From Hydractinia symbiolongicarpus (taxonomy: Eukaryota; Cnidaria; Hydrozoa; Anthoathecata; Hydractiniidae), in NCBI RefSeq assembly GCF_029227915.1, contig NC_079882.1:25611001-25675000 (forward strand): a DNA stretch of 64,000 nucleotides, written 5' to 3'. The translations under genes were made by a program, and so were the position numbers. Below, in pieces: positions 25,501-34,800 of this stretch (within the stretch, counting starts at the first letter, position 1; every line of letters starts with the position of its first letter). The notes under the pieces were generated by a model. That model was given only the letters and a program-made list of their open reading frames with translations. It had not been told where the DNA came from and ran no database searches.

Positions 25501-28500
25501 TGTCACCAAAAATTGAAAGAAAAATGTCTGGCACAGCTCCAGGCTTATCAAGCCCTAGAGAAGGCACAACAGTGGAAATTGAAAAGAAATCGTAAACTTC
25601 TTGATGATGTTTATGCAGAATTTAGAACATCTGCTAAATTATTTTTACAATGTGGATTATTTGAGGAAGCAAAAACATGTCTCAAAAATTGCAAAGAATG
25701 GTTCCATCTTGCTCATTTGTGTGAAAAGCAGGAGAAGGTAAGCCAAGTCAGCCTAAAGGCATCAATATACCAATCTTTTTTTTCCTTACTTAAGTTGCTG
25801 ATACTATAAACAATTTTATGGTTTAATTTTCTTTTTTATAGTTCTCCACAGCAGCTATGTATTACAAAAAGAGTGGGAAAGGGGTTGAAGAGGCTTTGAG
25901 ATGTTACCATTATGCTGGTGATGTAAGAGGTGCAGTTGCTTTATTAAAATCAAAGAAGCGATATTTAGAATGCTTAGAGCTTTTGCAGAAGTATGAAAGG
26001 ACAGAGAAAATGAATTTTTGGACGCGCATGGCCAAAAAGTCTGTTACTGAAAAAGCATGCAAAGAATACTATGAAGATGAAAAGTACAAATTATTGGAGA
26101 AAATTTTGTGTTTTATGAGTTTTGAAGATCAGTCGTCTTTTCTTTCTGACAAAGTGGAGTGTGAAGATCTTTTGCTGAAGTTATACCTGAAGCATAAAAA
26201 GACAGATCTAGCAACACAATTTTATTTAAATAGGCAAAGTTATTTAGAGGCTGGTAATGTTTCTTCTGATCCACGCTCAAAAATTATATATTTATTACAA
26301 GCTGCAAGGAAAATTTTGAATGCAAAGAATAACAGTAGTGAGTTTGATAAGCAGAAAACAACAGTGCTAGAAAGGTTAGAGCAGACATATTGTCTCTTAG
26401 ATAACAATGATTACCTTGTAAGAGCTGATTGCTTGTATTACAAAATGCTTCTGAAGGATAACGTAGCATGTATCAAGGATGCCTTGTGGTATTACCATAA
26501 AGCCGATAGTGTATTTGGGAAGCTACTATGCTTTCAACATTGGTTAAGAAGAAGTAAAGATTGTATATTAGAATATCTTCCTGAATTGGGGTGTAACTGC
26601 CTTAAAGCAGTCAGCGATACTGTAGATGATCATATCAATATACTAAAAGAATATCTGGATGGAGAGAACATAATGGAACGAGATTATCATACTTTCTTTG
26701 GATTTGCGACAATAAAAGATAACCCTGATGATTTCACAGTGAAAGATATAACAACAGTTTCTTATTTTGAAACGTTTATTAACGAAGAAAGTGGGAAAAG
26801 GTTAAATTTTACAAAAAACATTTCTAAAGACAAAGCAAGGAATTTTGTTGCGAAAGTTTTATTTTGTATTTTGAAAGATTTGACAGATAAGTTACAAAAG
26901 TCGATTGGACTTAACCTTATTTCCTTTGAAATTTGCCACCATTCTTGCACAAATAAGAAATGTGTGAAATCACACATCACACCTAAACTTGAAAACTTTT
27001 TGGAAGGAAGACAGTTGATTATTAGTCTTTTAAAGCTTCGCAATGTGATGCAGGATGGAAACAAAAAATTAGCTTCTCATGCAGACTTCTACCAATGGAA
27101 AGATTTAATTGAAGCATACTCCGTGATTGAATGTGTGTACAATTTTTTTGATGGTTATCTGTCATATTTACATGTCATTCGAATTGAATCAGTAGTTGAA
27201 TTTTTCAGAGTTAATAACATAGCAGGACATCAACTTACATCTTGCATAAGAGAAGTGTGGAGAGTTAAGGAAGAATCTCAATTCATTGATTTGAATGTTT
27301 ATCACATGCTGTCATTCCTGTCATATGTTGTTGATAGGTTTAATCCAGTTATCGATGAATTAATGTTTCATGCTGACAGTAGTTCAAACCTCAGAAAGAA
27401 ATACAGTTTCAATGTCCTAAAGCCATTCTATGATTATCTAGACAAGTTATATTTTCAATATCATGTAATAAAAGCATTAAAAGCAAATTACTTGTTATTG
27501 TCTGTGCCTATGAAAATACAGTCTCTAATAAACCCCACTCTTGCAACATTCTGCAACTTAATGGAATTTCCTTTGCTACTAATCTTCACATGCCTCTCCG
27601 CCACATTTGGTAAACCAATTTGCATGCCTGAAAGTTTTATTGCTAAAAAAGATCTCTGGGATAAATTATACAGTAATGAAGATAAATCAGGTTTTAATTT
27701 AGCAGTCAGTAAAATTCACTCTGACAAAGCTGGACGATTTCCAGGAGAATTGCAGCGATTTTTGAATCTACTACTTAGTTTAGATTCATGTTGTAGCCCG
27801 TTTTTATTATTAAAGCATGAGCTACAAAACTTAGGAGATGGAAACAGTCCAGGAAATTTGCAATTTTGTGAAAAGCTACTGGTATTGTACCTGATTGTTA
27901 TGGCAAATATGCAAATGTTTGGTCTGTCTTATGGCCAATACATGATGCTAACATTTAAAAAGAACCTTGTCGGTGGAAACCATTATCTTTGCAATGTGTT
28001 TAATTCCTTAGCTTCAATAACAAATTCTCTGCAAGCTAAGGCGTTGTTGGCAAACATTCTGCATAAGAGTCATGATAGACTAAATGACTATTTCTGGAGT
28101 CCTAAACATTCTCGACTGCAATCTACGTTAATCAAAAATGAAAAAAAGCAAGATTCAAGAGAAGCTCATCCAGAAAAGAAAGTAATTATCAAAAAAAGAG
28201 AAGTAATACCAGGAGACAAAGAAAATAGCCCTTCCGAAGAAAAGGTTGTTATTGAACCCGCAAAATATGAAGGTGATATATCAAATGAGCATGCAGAAGC
28301 TATAATTAAGACATCGAAAAATGAACAATATGCTGCAATATGGAAAAGTTCTGGCGAAGGAATTATAATTGAAGATAGAAATAGTGAATCTGAAGAGGAG
28401 GATGTAGAAGAGGAAGAGAAGGCTACATTCCGAAAAATGGCTGCTGTCAGAAGTAATGCAGTTACAAAGATAGCTAATTGGTGGAAAGAAATAATGGAAA

Positions 28501-29210
28501 AACGGGAACTGTGTAAGAAAGAGGTTCTCGTTGTAAAAAAGGAAAGAAAAAGAATTGAACATGCGGATAAGAACTTGGATAGGATAGACACCCTTGAAAC
28601 ATCATCAACCCTAGTTGAAGAAGACAAATATTTTAAGAACGGAACTTGTATTGTGTGTGGAGACAAATGTTTAAAAACTTTGCTAAATGATACCAGCCAC
28701 GAGAGAAAGGTTACTGAATACGAACAATTCGTTCTTGTCGAGAAAGATTTTAAGGTATTGTTTGATAGTTATGATGAAGTGTATGGGAATGATGCGATGG
28801 ATATTGATGAATGGCATGAGATTGATATTGAAATAGGTGATCTTTCAACAAAAATAAGAGTTGTAAGACTTACTAAAAGATGGGAGGATTTTCCAAAACT
28901 TCGTGATTTTGCAACTGCTCTTCACAACAAAATAAACAATGGTAAGATCATAAAATTTTTCTTCATCTAAGTATTTCGGTTATTTGTTTATTTGTGTTTT
29001 AAATGTTATATATTTAACAGTGAAATGACATTATCCTAATTATTTATATGAGATTGTTAAAAATGAAATACAGTCTTTCCTTTTTTTTTAGTATCACAAC
29101 GTTTGGAGGAATTAGAAACAGAAGAGGAGTTCATTGAAGTTCTTGGTCCTAAACGTGGTAAAAATCGAAAGAAGACTTGCCAAAAGAAAAGTTCTGGCAA
29201 AAGAAAATAA
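7253..29210 (+). CDS. TRANK1-like: Gene 1: complete TRANK1-like TPR/ankyrin/SF1 helicase giant protein (19 exons plus an inferred micro-exon)
   Basis: Exons joined by GT-AG borders and matching phases give a 3,647-residue model; the summed length is divisible by three only when the inferred 14-base micro-exon is included. Visible order: helical/TPR exons (about 1-465), ankyrin-like repeats (471-694), TPR exons (695-1150), a second ankyrin-like block (1151-1330), a Lys run and acidic linker, a LPWEVECT-type domain, then an SF1 helicase with Walker A GRSGTGKT (about 1770), DExQ-like VDETQD (about 2161), SGDTAQSI, HNYRSH, EAKGLEFDDV and TAVTRAR (about 2417). A long helical region follows with a Cys/His cluster (about 2939), an IQ-like helix (about 3445) and a CxxCxxxC motif (about 3510). 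This architecture is that of vertebrate TRANK1, whose biochemical role is poorly known; ATP-driven translocation on nucleic acid is inferred from the motifs. The start is the first ATG after a splice acceptor, so an upstream 5' UTR exon is expected. The donor of exon 3 is uncertain. Confidence 0.85.
7623..7892 (+). CDS. Gene 1 coding exon 2
   Basis: Acceptor AATTTAG|CTGGG and donor AAG|GTAATT, phase 0-0. The product contains FLLEKCFPNEEV, which aligns with FLLKKCFPHAL in gene 3 exon 2. The rest is helical and resembles no catalytic domain. Confidence 0.8.
7893..9920 (+). other. Gene 1 intron 2, AT-rich, carrying a SINE
   Basis: This is the first long intron of gene 1. It holds a minus-strand tRNA-derived SINE (8545-8831) and otherwise AT-rich sequence. 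Short open frames on the minus strand around 8890-9430 have no recognisable domain and no splice context. Confidence 0.6.
8545..8831 (-). mobile_element. tRNA-derived SINE
   Basis: Read on the minus strand, it opens with TCCTAGCTTAGTGGTTATAA, which matches a pol III A box (rev. comp. of about 8811-8829). About 45 bases further is GGTTTGATTTTCC, close to the B box (8768-8780). This is the usual head of a tRNA-derived SINE. The body runs on towards about 8545 with no coding content. The 3' end and target duplication were not resolved. Confidence 0.6.
9921..10154 (+). CDS. Gene 1 coding exon 3
   Basis: Acceptor TTTATAG|GATGCT, phase 0. The product starts DAIKKWVIAGKKEF and aligns with QAQKKWFDLGLKEF of gene 3 exon 3. 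Two weak phase-0 donors are possible, after 10136 (CAA|GTAGAA) or 10154 (ATA|GTAATT), so the last six residues are uncertain. Confidence 0.7.
10239..10472 (+). CDS. Gene 1 coding exon 4 (TPR)
   Basis: Acceptor TTTTTTAG|GAG and donor AAG|GTACTT, phase 0-0. It encodes a TPR-like helix pair (RADYTGAMHFFGSALSL, then EEKRYFKAVSFIKKGFQ). Gene 3 exon 4 begins with the matching ELLNNW. Confidence 0.8.
10645..10875 (+). CDS. Gene 1 coding exon 5 (TPR)
   Basis: Acceptor TTTAAG|ATT and donor AAG|GTATGA, phase 0-0. It has the TPR signature WKDIGNSLYTEKQFDTSLSV followed by YHEAANAATKCIEIDPTW. It is paralogous to exon 13 of the same gene, where the second helix reads YNNAVKFAKNCTRIRPDW. Confidence 0.85.
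11121..11265 (+). CDS. Gene 1 coding exon 6 (TPR)
   Basis: Acceptor TTTAG|GCTTAT and donor AATG|GTATGTG, phase 0-1. The product starts AYFRLGSAYEILKKYDQSL, a classic TPR helix A. It is paralogous to exon 14 (GYFRLGTAFFKVRMYSQSW). Confidence 0.85.
11569..11582 (+). CDS. Gene 1 inferred 14-base micro-exon
   Basis: Exon 6 ends in phase 1 but exon 7 opens in phase 0, so the frame fails without an insert. A strong acceptor (pyrimidine-rich tract ending AAAAG) at 11568 followed by 14 bases encodes VNDIQ and restores the frame. Gene 3 exon 7 begins GLRNDIPS at the same place. The donor CAA|GTTGTG is weak. Confidence 0.45.
11708..12128 (+). CDS. Gene 1 coding exon 7 (ankyrin-like)
   Basis: Acceptor TTTTTTTCAG and donor ACAG|GTATTT, phase 0-1. 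It encodes ankyrin-type helices, including TMVQHALQLNLYKHCAILIG and a NGA turn. The last residues KLVLKTG align with EIVLDTG in gene 3 exon 7 and match exon 15 of this gene in position. Confidence 0.8.
12205..12455 (+). CDS. Gene 1 coding exon 8 (ankyrin repeats)
   Basis: Acceptor TTTAG|GC and donor AAG|GTAGAT, phase 1-0. It contains the ankyrin hallmark NTALHLCCEGH followed by IRILLEAGINDNIVN. Gene 3 exon 8 has NTALHLCCVGE at the same place. Confidence 0.85.
12614..12880 (+). CDS. Gene 1 coding exon 9
   Basis: Acceptor TTTAG|GTTCAA and donor ACA|GTAAGT, phase 0-0, 89 codons. It encodes a TPR-like helix (ALSSKEW-type AFSSKEWTSAATMFFDV). The homologous exon opens gene 2 at 31652 and is exon 9 of gene 3, also 267 bases. 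Confidence 0.85.
12970..13212 (+). CDS. Gene 1 coding exon 10
   Basis: Acceptor CTTTTTAG|TTA and donor TTA|GTAAGT, phase 0-0. The product includes MGFLNRNTDESHRDIFLLAK, encoded almost identically in gene 2 exon 2. It is helical with no catalytic motif. Confidence 0.85.
13308..14548. mobile_element. Non-autonomous TIR DNA transposon in gene 1 intron 10
   Basis: Left end 13308-13330 and right end 14526-14548 are inverted copies of GTATTTTCYGGTATATAACC plus CGC (one mismatch). The core GTGCGGGTTAT recurs near both ends (about 13370, 13384, 14409, 14441, 14458 and the right terminus), a typical subterminal binding-site layout. No transposase frame is present. A target duplication was not found by eye, so the superfamily is not assigned. 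Confidence 0.7.
15522..15770 (+). CDS. Gene 1 coding exon 11 (TPR)
   Basis: Acceptor TATGTTAG|GAG and donor GAG|GTAGTA, phase 0-0. The product contains MGNLEDAKNSLISIDQLSE and LLHALSLLHCGVCFQMRRE, a TPR-like pair. Gene 2 exon 3 is its close paralogue. Confidence 0.85.
15866..16102 (+). CDS. Gene 1 coding exon 12 (TPR)
   Basis: Acceptor TTAACAG|GAT and donor ATG|GTATTT, phase 0-0. The product contains ADLFWNKQEYNKAYVFYSMK, a clear TPR, then DLAHCLVKLGEEKRACDIL. It probably splices in phase to exon 13 at 19939; a short alternative end is possible at 16165. Confidence 0.85.
16165..16188 (+). CDS. Possible alternative terminal exon of gene 1 (IASSIEE stop)
   Basis: A good acceptor (ATTTTGTTTTGCAG) in phase 0 gives seven residues and a TAA stop. 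Using it would end a TPR/ankyrin-only protein of 1,033 residues. Gene 2 has no equivalent and reads straight to its TPR exon, and I see no AATAAA in the next few hundred bases, so full-length splicing looks more likely. Confidence 0.3.
   Translation: MASSIEE
16518..16650 (+). repeat. (CAT)n microsatellite joined to a SINE-like fragment
   Basis: About 13 CAT/TCA units (16518-16557) run into CGGCTTAACGTCCGTTTTCC and then the palindrome CCATGCTAGCATGG (16578-16591) and GTTGGACGGGG. I recall the same order (CAT run, TTAACGTCCG, CATGCTAGCATGGGTTGGAC, CCAATCTGAT) from widely dispersed cephalopod SINEs. Whether the family is shared or converged cannot be decided here. Confidence 0.5.
19050..19080. 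repeat. (CATA)n microsatellite
   Basis: About eight uninterrupted ATAC/CATA units inside gene 1 intron 12. It has no coding role. Confidence 0.9.
19939..20163 (+). CDS. Gene 1 coding exon 13 (TPR)
   Basis: Acceptor CATTTTAG|AGA and donor AAG|GTGAGA, phase 0-0. It encodes a TPR unit (VYKWALKTAPEEEKKYVALL, then DYNNAVKFAKNCTRIRPDW). It opens the second copy of the TPR/ankyrin module also seen in exons 5-8. Confidence 0.85.
20236..20383 (+). CDS. Gene 1 coding exon 14 (TPR)
   Basis: Acceptor TTACAG|GGA and donor TCTG|GTATGT, phase 0-1, like exon 6. It begins GYFRLGTAFFKV and continues with SWKKLKEGLALV. Confidence 0.85.
20558..20644. repeat. Imperfect hairpin in gene 1 intron 14
   Basis: The arms around TTGCCA...CTTACAACAT (20558-20583) and ATGTTGTAAG...TTTTGGCAA (20617-20644) are complementary with a few mismatches. 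It could be a miniature foldback element; no target duplication was resolved. Confidence 0.5.
20953..21318 (+). CDS. Gene 1 coding exon 15 (ankyrin-like)
   Basis: Acceptor TTTAG|AC and donor ACAG|GTACAT, phase 1-1. The product contains TVCTKLLEKLVKEKTWCIIE and EISIVAALRKDWFKVGFKLL, ankyrin-type helices equivalent to exon 7. Confidence 0.8.
21453..24706 (+). CDS. Gene 1 coding exon 16 (ankyrin end, linker, RelE-like region, SF1 helicase core)
   Basis: Phase 1-0, 3,254 bases. It opens with an ankyrin-like repeat (FLRHFLSVSLVDQDDRTSAI), then a run of 14 lysines (about 21752-21793), an acidic linker (about 22063-22160), LPWEVECTSDVW with GIRLYEAKINKGSRILWEVS, and helicase motifs: GRSGTGKT at 22943-22966, VDETQD at 24119-24136, SGDTAQSI near 24200, HNYRSH near 24346 and YEAKGLEFDDVLL near 24645. 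The motif I to II spacing is about 390 residues and includes a CLCEGACNC cluster near 23152. Known family: UvrD/PcrA SF1A. About 22252-24190 is nearly identical to gene 2. Confidence 0.9.
25084..25737 (+). CDS. Gene 1 coding exon 17 (SF1 motif VI)
   Basis: Acceptor TTTTTTCAG|GCT and donor AAG|GTAAGC, phase 0-0, the same length as gene 2 exon 9 (654). FYTAVTRARVNVWIF (TAVTRAR at 25261-25281) is SF1 motif VI with its arginine finger. TPR-like helices follow (YEKGLWKLALKCSEKA). Confidence 0.9.
25842..28941 (+). CDS. Gene 1 coding exon 18 (helical region, Cys/His cluster, IQ-like helix, CxxC tail)
   Basis: Acceptor TTTTATAG|TTC and donor AATG|GTAAGA, phase 0-1. It begins with helical repeats (GVEEALRCYHYAGDVRGAVA). 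At about 26934-26976 sits CHHSCTNKKCVKSH, with C and H positions conserved in gene 2. Near its end are SNAVTKIANWWKEIMEKRE (IQ-like, 28451-28507) and GTCIVCGDKC (about 28641-28670). The last 340 bases nearly match the cassette exon at 51908. Confidence 0.9.
29092..29210 (+). CDS. Gene 1 terminal exon 19
   Basis: Acceptor TTTTTTTTTAG|TA, phase 1. It encodes VSQRLEELETEEEFIEVLGP, a basic Lys/Arg-rich end and TAA. The same start (VSxxL, LE-rich) is found in the terminal exon at 56903 and in the cassette at 55900. Confidence 0.85.
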
Positions 29211-29947
29211 TTTGTCTTTTCAGCTAATTTTGTGTATTTTTGCTTTTATAATGAATCAGTTTTTATGTATTTTTAAAAACTTCTGGAAGAGGTGACTTAG
29301 ACAGTAAAATAATAGCTTGTGTAACGAAAACAAATGGATTGTTGCACCATGAAAATTCAACAGTTTTAATAGATATCAAGAATATTGAATGGTAATGCAA
29401 CACGAGCAATTGTCACAAAAGTTTTTTATTGTTTTCTCAATTGCTTAAACAACCTTTAAATTATTTCGACGTTTTCAAGCACAGCAGGTTATATTAATTA
29501 TATTAATCATTTATAATACTTATAACAGCAATACGAAATTGTATATTTTATTCTTTTATGAACTTTGATTTTATGAAGTGTACTATAGCATTTATTATTT
29601 TCGAATTATCAGTCGCAAATTGCACAAGTTAAGAGATCTTATAATGTTCTAACAGAACGGTAGATTTAATTTTTATTTGTAAATTTTGTATTGCATATTG
29701 TACTTTATAATTCATATTAGTAATTAAGTAGTATTAAATTATTTAGTATAAAAATTGTTAATAACGTTTTTTCCTAGTTATAGAAAAAGGAATGAGAAAA
29801 AAAACTTTTTATTAATGAAACTCTTTAAAAATCAAAATGTTTTCTTTTAAACTGTCCTGTATTTTATCGTATGTTAGTTTTGTGTAATATTTTATCTGGA
29901 TATATTATAGAATAGTTTGACGTTGTAAAATGATGTATAATTTATTA

Positions 29948-29953
29948 AATAAA
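29948..29953 (+). terminator. Candidate poly(A) signal of gene 1
   Basis: AATAAA about 740 bases after the gene 1 stop, in an AT-rich stretch followed by T-rich sequence. Other weaker variants lie between. Confidence 0.35.
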
Positions 29954-31199
29954 TGCAATAATTTGGTTTTTTTGTTTATTGCTTTAAGTTACATTATTTC
30001 TTTTTAATGTTAGACCAAGTATCATGTGAGAATGTTTAAAGGAGAATTGAGGTCAAAACTCACCTTTTTATTTTTTGTTATTATTTGAATCCTTCCAAAA
30101 AATATAAATGTCAAATGTTTATATTAAAGGAATAACAAGAGAGCAATACTTGGGATAATCTTGTTAAGCCGAGTCTGTTTCTGTCACGATTTGTTTTCCA
30201 TATCTTCTGATTTTTTTATTTTCTTTACATATTTTTAATATTGCCTGAATCAAGACGTTTGATTTTTTTCTTGTGTTTGTATTTTTGTTTGTCGCACCTT
30301 GGCACATTTTTTTGTAACAATGTGTCTGTACATACCCAGATATATAAACACATTAAAACCATCATGTGATTCGTTGATAAAATTTGAAATGTTTGCTTCC
30401 CTGCTCCACAAAAATAATTTTTTATAGGAGCTGGTTCACACAAAAAAATTATTTTTTATTTTATAACAAAACATAACTCAAGCTTTTTTTAAATAACTGC
30501 TGTGGGTAGTCTGACCTTCATTGTTGTTTGAAACAACGTTTATTTCACTTCAGCGTCTCTTGTTGACTTGGTTACTGTTAGGCCTTATATGTTATTGTGT
30601 TACAATTTTTCTTGTTATTTTTTAACACTTGACATTGATATTTATGTAGGAAGTCAAGAAATTTTCGGTTCCCTTGCAAATATCATGGAAATAGCATAAA
30701 TATACTTTGTTGCTCTCTGAATATGCAATAGCTGGTAGCAGAGGAATGAATGTTTTCATTTGAGGTTTGAAATTGTCTCGCACCAGTGACATCTTCTCAC
30801 GACTTTGCTAATTTACTGATATATTTGAATTTAAGAATTTTTAAGTGTGCAAATTCATTCAAGAAAGCTCATTAACAAAGTTTGTTTTTGGTACTCAATT
30901 CTTCTTTAAATCCTACAAATTAATTATTTTAATATCAATTTTTTTTAATTAACATTATTATGGCTGTTTTTATAGGGTTTTTTTATGAGAGGCTATTTAG
31001 GGACTATTATGAGGGGCTAATTTAAGTGTCTTATTACGCAATTTGCTTGTAAATATGGTTGATATTTTCTTGTCAAAAGAATTTTACTAAAAACCACTAA
31101 AATATATTTATTTGACTTTGTTAAAACCTTTTAATTTTAGAAAATTGAAAAAAAAGATCATGGCTGAAAAATTTGGATAAAAATTAATGTATTGTATGT

Positions 31200-31235
31200 T
31201 TAGTTCAGAATGAAACATGACCATTCCTTAATATG
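31200..31235 (+). promoter_or_regulatory. Candidate 5' UTR exon end of gene 2
   Basis: A strong donor, CTTAATATG|GTAAGTTAAT, ends at 31235. The same string (CATAATATG|GTAAGTTAAT) occurs just upstream of gene 3 at 58276. Conservation of the donor and its flanks suggests a shared non-coding first exon; the exon start is not known. Confidence 0.4.
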
Positions 31236-31651
31236 GTAAGTTAATTATTCTCCCAGCTATTTTTGCTTACTATAAATTTCTAATGTCTTTAAAAGTTGCT
31301 GTTGGTAAGGAAAGTTATGAATATGGATATGGAATAAAGACTAATAAATTTCATCCATAAAATAGATTTTCTCATGTAAAAAAAAATTAGCATACCTAAA
31401 TCATACATACTCAATTCAGGTCTACCATTTTTCTAATAAAAAGAAAATTTCCATGATGTCGTCTTGGACAAAGGTATTGATTTTCTAGAAAATGATTCCT
31501 GCCAATGATTAAAACAAAATTAAATATTTTAATTTGTTATCTTTGATAAATTAAGTAATAAAACTCATTCTAAAAAATAAAACTTCCTCATAATTTAATT
31601 AAAACCTCATTGTTTGTATTTTATATCTAGGTTTAATTATCCTCAAATTTG

Positions 31652-31885
31652 ATGGATCTGAAAAAAAGAGCGTTTGAGGCGTTTTCATCAAAAGAATGGA
31701 ACAGTGCAGCTACTATGTTCCTTGATGTTCGTAAAAATTCAAAGTTTGAAAAAGAAGAATGTGAATTATGTGTCTATGCAGGTGTATCCAAACTTCATGC
31801 AGGAGACATGCAAAATGGATTTGGGCTTCTTTGTCAGGCGGAGTCATTGTGTAAAGTCACATTGAACAGGGTTTTGAAAGATGCA
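31652..31885 (+). CDS. Gene 2 coding exon 1
   Basis: Homologous to gene 1 exon 9. Donor GCA|GTAAGT, phase 0. The sequence YAGVSKLHAGDMQNGFGLLC is close to gene 1 at the DNA level. Confidence 0.8.
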
Positions 31886-34800
31886 GTAAGTATTTCAATC
31901 TTTTTACTATTCAAAAATGTTCTACAACATAGACAAAAATTGACTTGTTTCTTTTAAGTTATGTGATGACTACCTCACCGATCTTTACCACTTTGTACTT
32001 TACTGTATTACCAAGATTGATCACGTGAAGATTTCTTTGATGGCTATGGGATTCCTTAACAGAAACACTGATGAAAGTCATCGGGATATATTCTTATTAG
32101 CTAAATATTGTGTAGATTTCAAACTCCTTCCTCATCGTGGTATTCAAGATTACATTTTTCACTTGGGCATTTCAAAAGTTAATGAACATTATATTTCAGT
32201 AAGTTTCTCTTTTTATCAGGTTTCCTTGTAGGGTGTAAGTACACTCTTCAAGAAAATTGTTTGATTTCACATTCTATCTATCCATCCAACAGTTTAAAAA
32301 ATTATTATTAAGAGAGAATTAGAGAATTTAAGTCTATAAGCCAAATTTTTTAAAATATTTGGTCGTAAGAATTTTAATTTTGTTCTTTCATAAAAATGTG
32401 TTTCATTGTATTGTATGTACCACCAGAGAGCTTTCAAATTAGATGACACTACTGTCACAATGGAACTCATTGTTGTTCTTAATAAAAGTCCTTGTTAAAA
32501 AGTTAATTACACTCAAATTTTTTACAGATTATACAACACAATTTAACTTTTTGCAGCTTCATGTGCAGCTTTCTTCTATGAATGTTTATTATGTCAGAGC
32601 TATGATTCCATTTAAAGAAGTTGCGTTATACGGCGTTGTTATTATATTAATTAAGTTGTCTGTGACTAAAAATACCAAACCAAGCTATTATTGTTTTTTC
32701 CTCTTAAAGAATGTGCAAATTCTAAAAAATAAGTCAAATTTGTTTTTCCGCATTCAAACATTACGTAATTAGATTGTCAATGATATTATAAAAGTTGGTG
32801 AATCCATTACAGTGCAAATTGATTGGATGTTTCCTTTGGTTTATCGACCAGTATTTTTAATTAATATTTAAAAAAGACTATTGCGTCTTCATTCCAGATG
32901 TGAAATTTCGCAAAACGTCCTGTAACAGCCCAATAGATTTTAACATTTTATGTTACAATGCCGTAGTTTTTTATGCTGCATCTTGAAAAACGTCCCAAGG
33001 TTCAACATGCAATATCTCTTGGAAATAGCTAAGCCATTTGGTGCGAAGTTTCCTTAATTTGGGGTTGTAGCGCATTTTAATCTTTTATTTGAGCTTCTAA
33101 AAATAGGCAAGAACAGCAGCAGCTTAAATAAACAGCGACCTACAATATCAATTCTGTTCTCATGCTGAACACTAAGCAGAAAGGATCGATTTACACTTCT
33201 ACAGACTCTGGCATTACCCGGCTAGAGATCAAACACACAACCTTCCACACTGAAAAGCGAACGCTCTGCCACAATGTTAGCAGTTGGTAATTGGTGATTG
33301 CAAATAATTCCAATCTAGGTACACATTTTCATGTAAATGTCAGTTGCTTTTCATGCGAATGGCTTTCGTTTGATGTACAGGAATTATTTTGATGCAGTGA
33401 AATGGAGGTATATTGCTTAAGCCAGCTAATAATAAATCATTTGAATTGTGGTCGTTGTATTAACATTCTTTATCAGCTTCCTGTCCAAGATGGCAACTTC
33501 TTCCTGAATGACCATCTTAAACAGGTTTTATTGCACAAAGTATAGCTGTAGAGTAAAAGACATAATCAAAATGCGTTATAGTAGATTTGCAGCAAAGACG
33601 TTTAGGTAGATAAATAAGTTTATAGCAGTTTGAAAAACAACCATGTTGATAGCAATGACAGGCCTGATGTGAAAGTGTACAGATGGTAACAAATATGATA
33701 TTTTTTCTTAGGACTTATGTCAAGCACTCATGTCATTGGGCCTGATAGAAATTGAAATGGATCACCTTGAAGATGCTAAAAATTCATTTATCCTAATTGA
33801 TCAACTTTCGGAGTCGTGGGAAGTTACTGTTCCTGATTTAACTCTTCTTCATGCTTTGTCACTCCTGCATTGTGCTGTTTGTTTTCAAATGAGAAAGAGC
33901 TTTATTGAAACCGTTATGTTTAAAGAAAAAGCCAAATCAATTAAAAATGATATCCATAAGGTAGTAAATTACATCGAAGCCACCGGTTTTCTTTTTTTTA
34001 AAAAGTTTTTTTATGGCTATTTATATTATTAAATATTTTTAACAGGATGCGATGAAGTTATATGGAGAAAAAGCAGATATATTTTGGAATAAGCAGGAGT
34101 ACAACAAGGCTTTTACGTTTTTTTCTATGAAGAAAATCTTATGTGATGTATTTGAATTTGAAGAAAGTATTCAATTCAACTGTATCACAGATGTGGCACA
34201 TTGTATGGTGAAGTTGGGTAAAGAAAATAGTGCATTTGAGATATTGTCGGAATTGGTTTACGGATACAAGAAAAGGGATATGGTATTTACATCTTTTTTA
34301 TTTTTACCAGTATTGTGATTAAAATAGTAGTCAAGTGAATACTTTGCTAAACGAATGAAGTGGTGATGCCTGGGATATTAAAAATGGACAATAATTTAAG
34401 GGGTGAGATTTGTAGGACTGGACATGGATTTAATCACGGGCTAATAACTAGTTCCATTATGCTGATTGTTATATTTATCACCATTTTACCATCATTTTTC
34501 ACGTTGAATTATGGATTATGTATCAAATCTTTATTGTACATTGTCCTCTGGAAATAAATTTGACAGATAGAAATTAATAAAATTAATTTGTGTTTAAGGA
34601 GAAAGAAAGAATTTTATGTTACATGTTACTTTAAAATTGCTTAAATAACCGACATGCGAGATCTCAAGTTATAGGATTGTCACCCAAAAGTTATAAACCC
34701 TAGGCCGATTAAACAAGTGCCATTGTGGCAAAAAATTGTATGTGAGTGGTTTCATCGCCATAATTTCTTCACAGTGATAAAGCTGATTCCATATCCCTTA

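Larger units (their letters stand above)
29211..31235. other. Gene 1 to gene 2 intergenic stretch
   Basis: AT-rich 3' UTR and spacer sequence. I found no trace of the eight N-terminal exons that gene 2 lacks. The right end should hold the gene 2 promoter and first exon. Confidence 0.5.
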
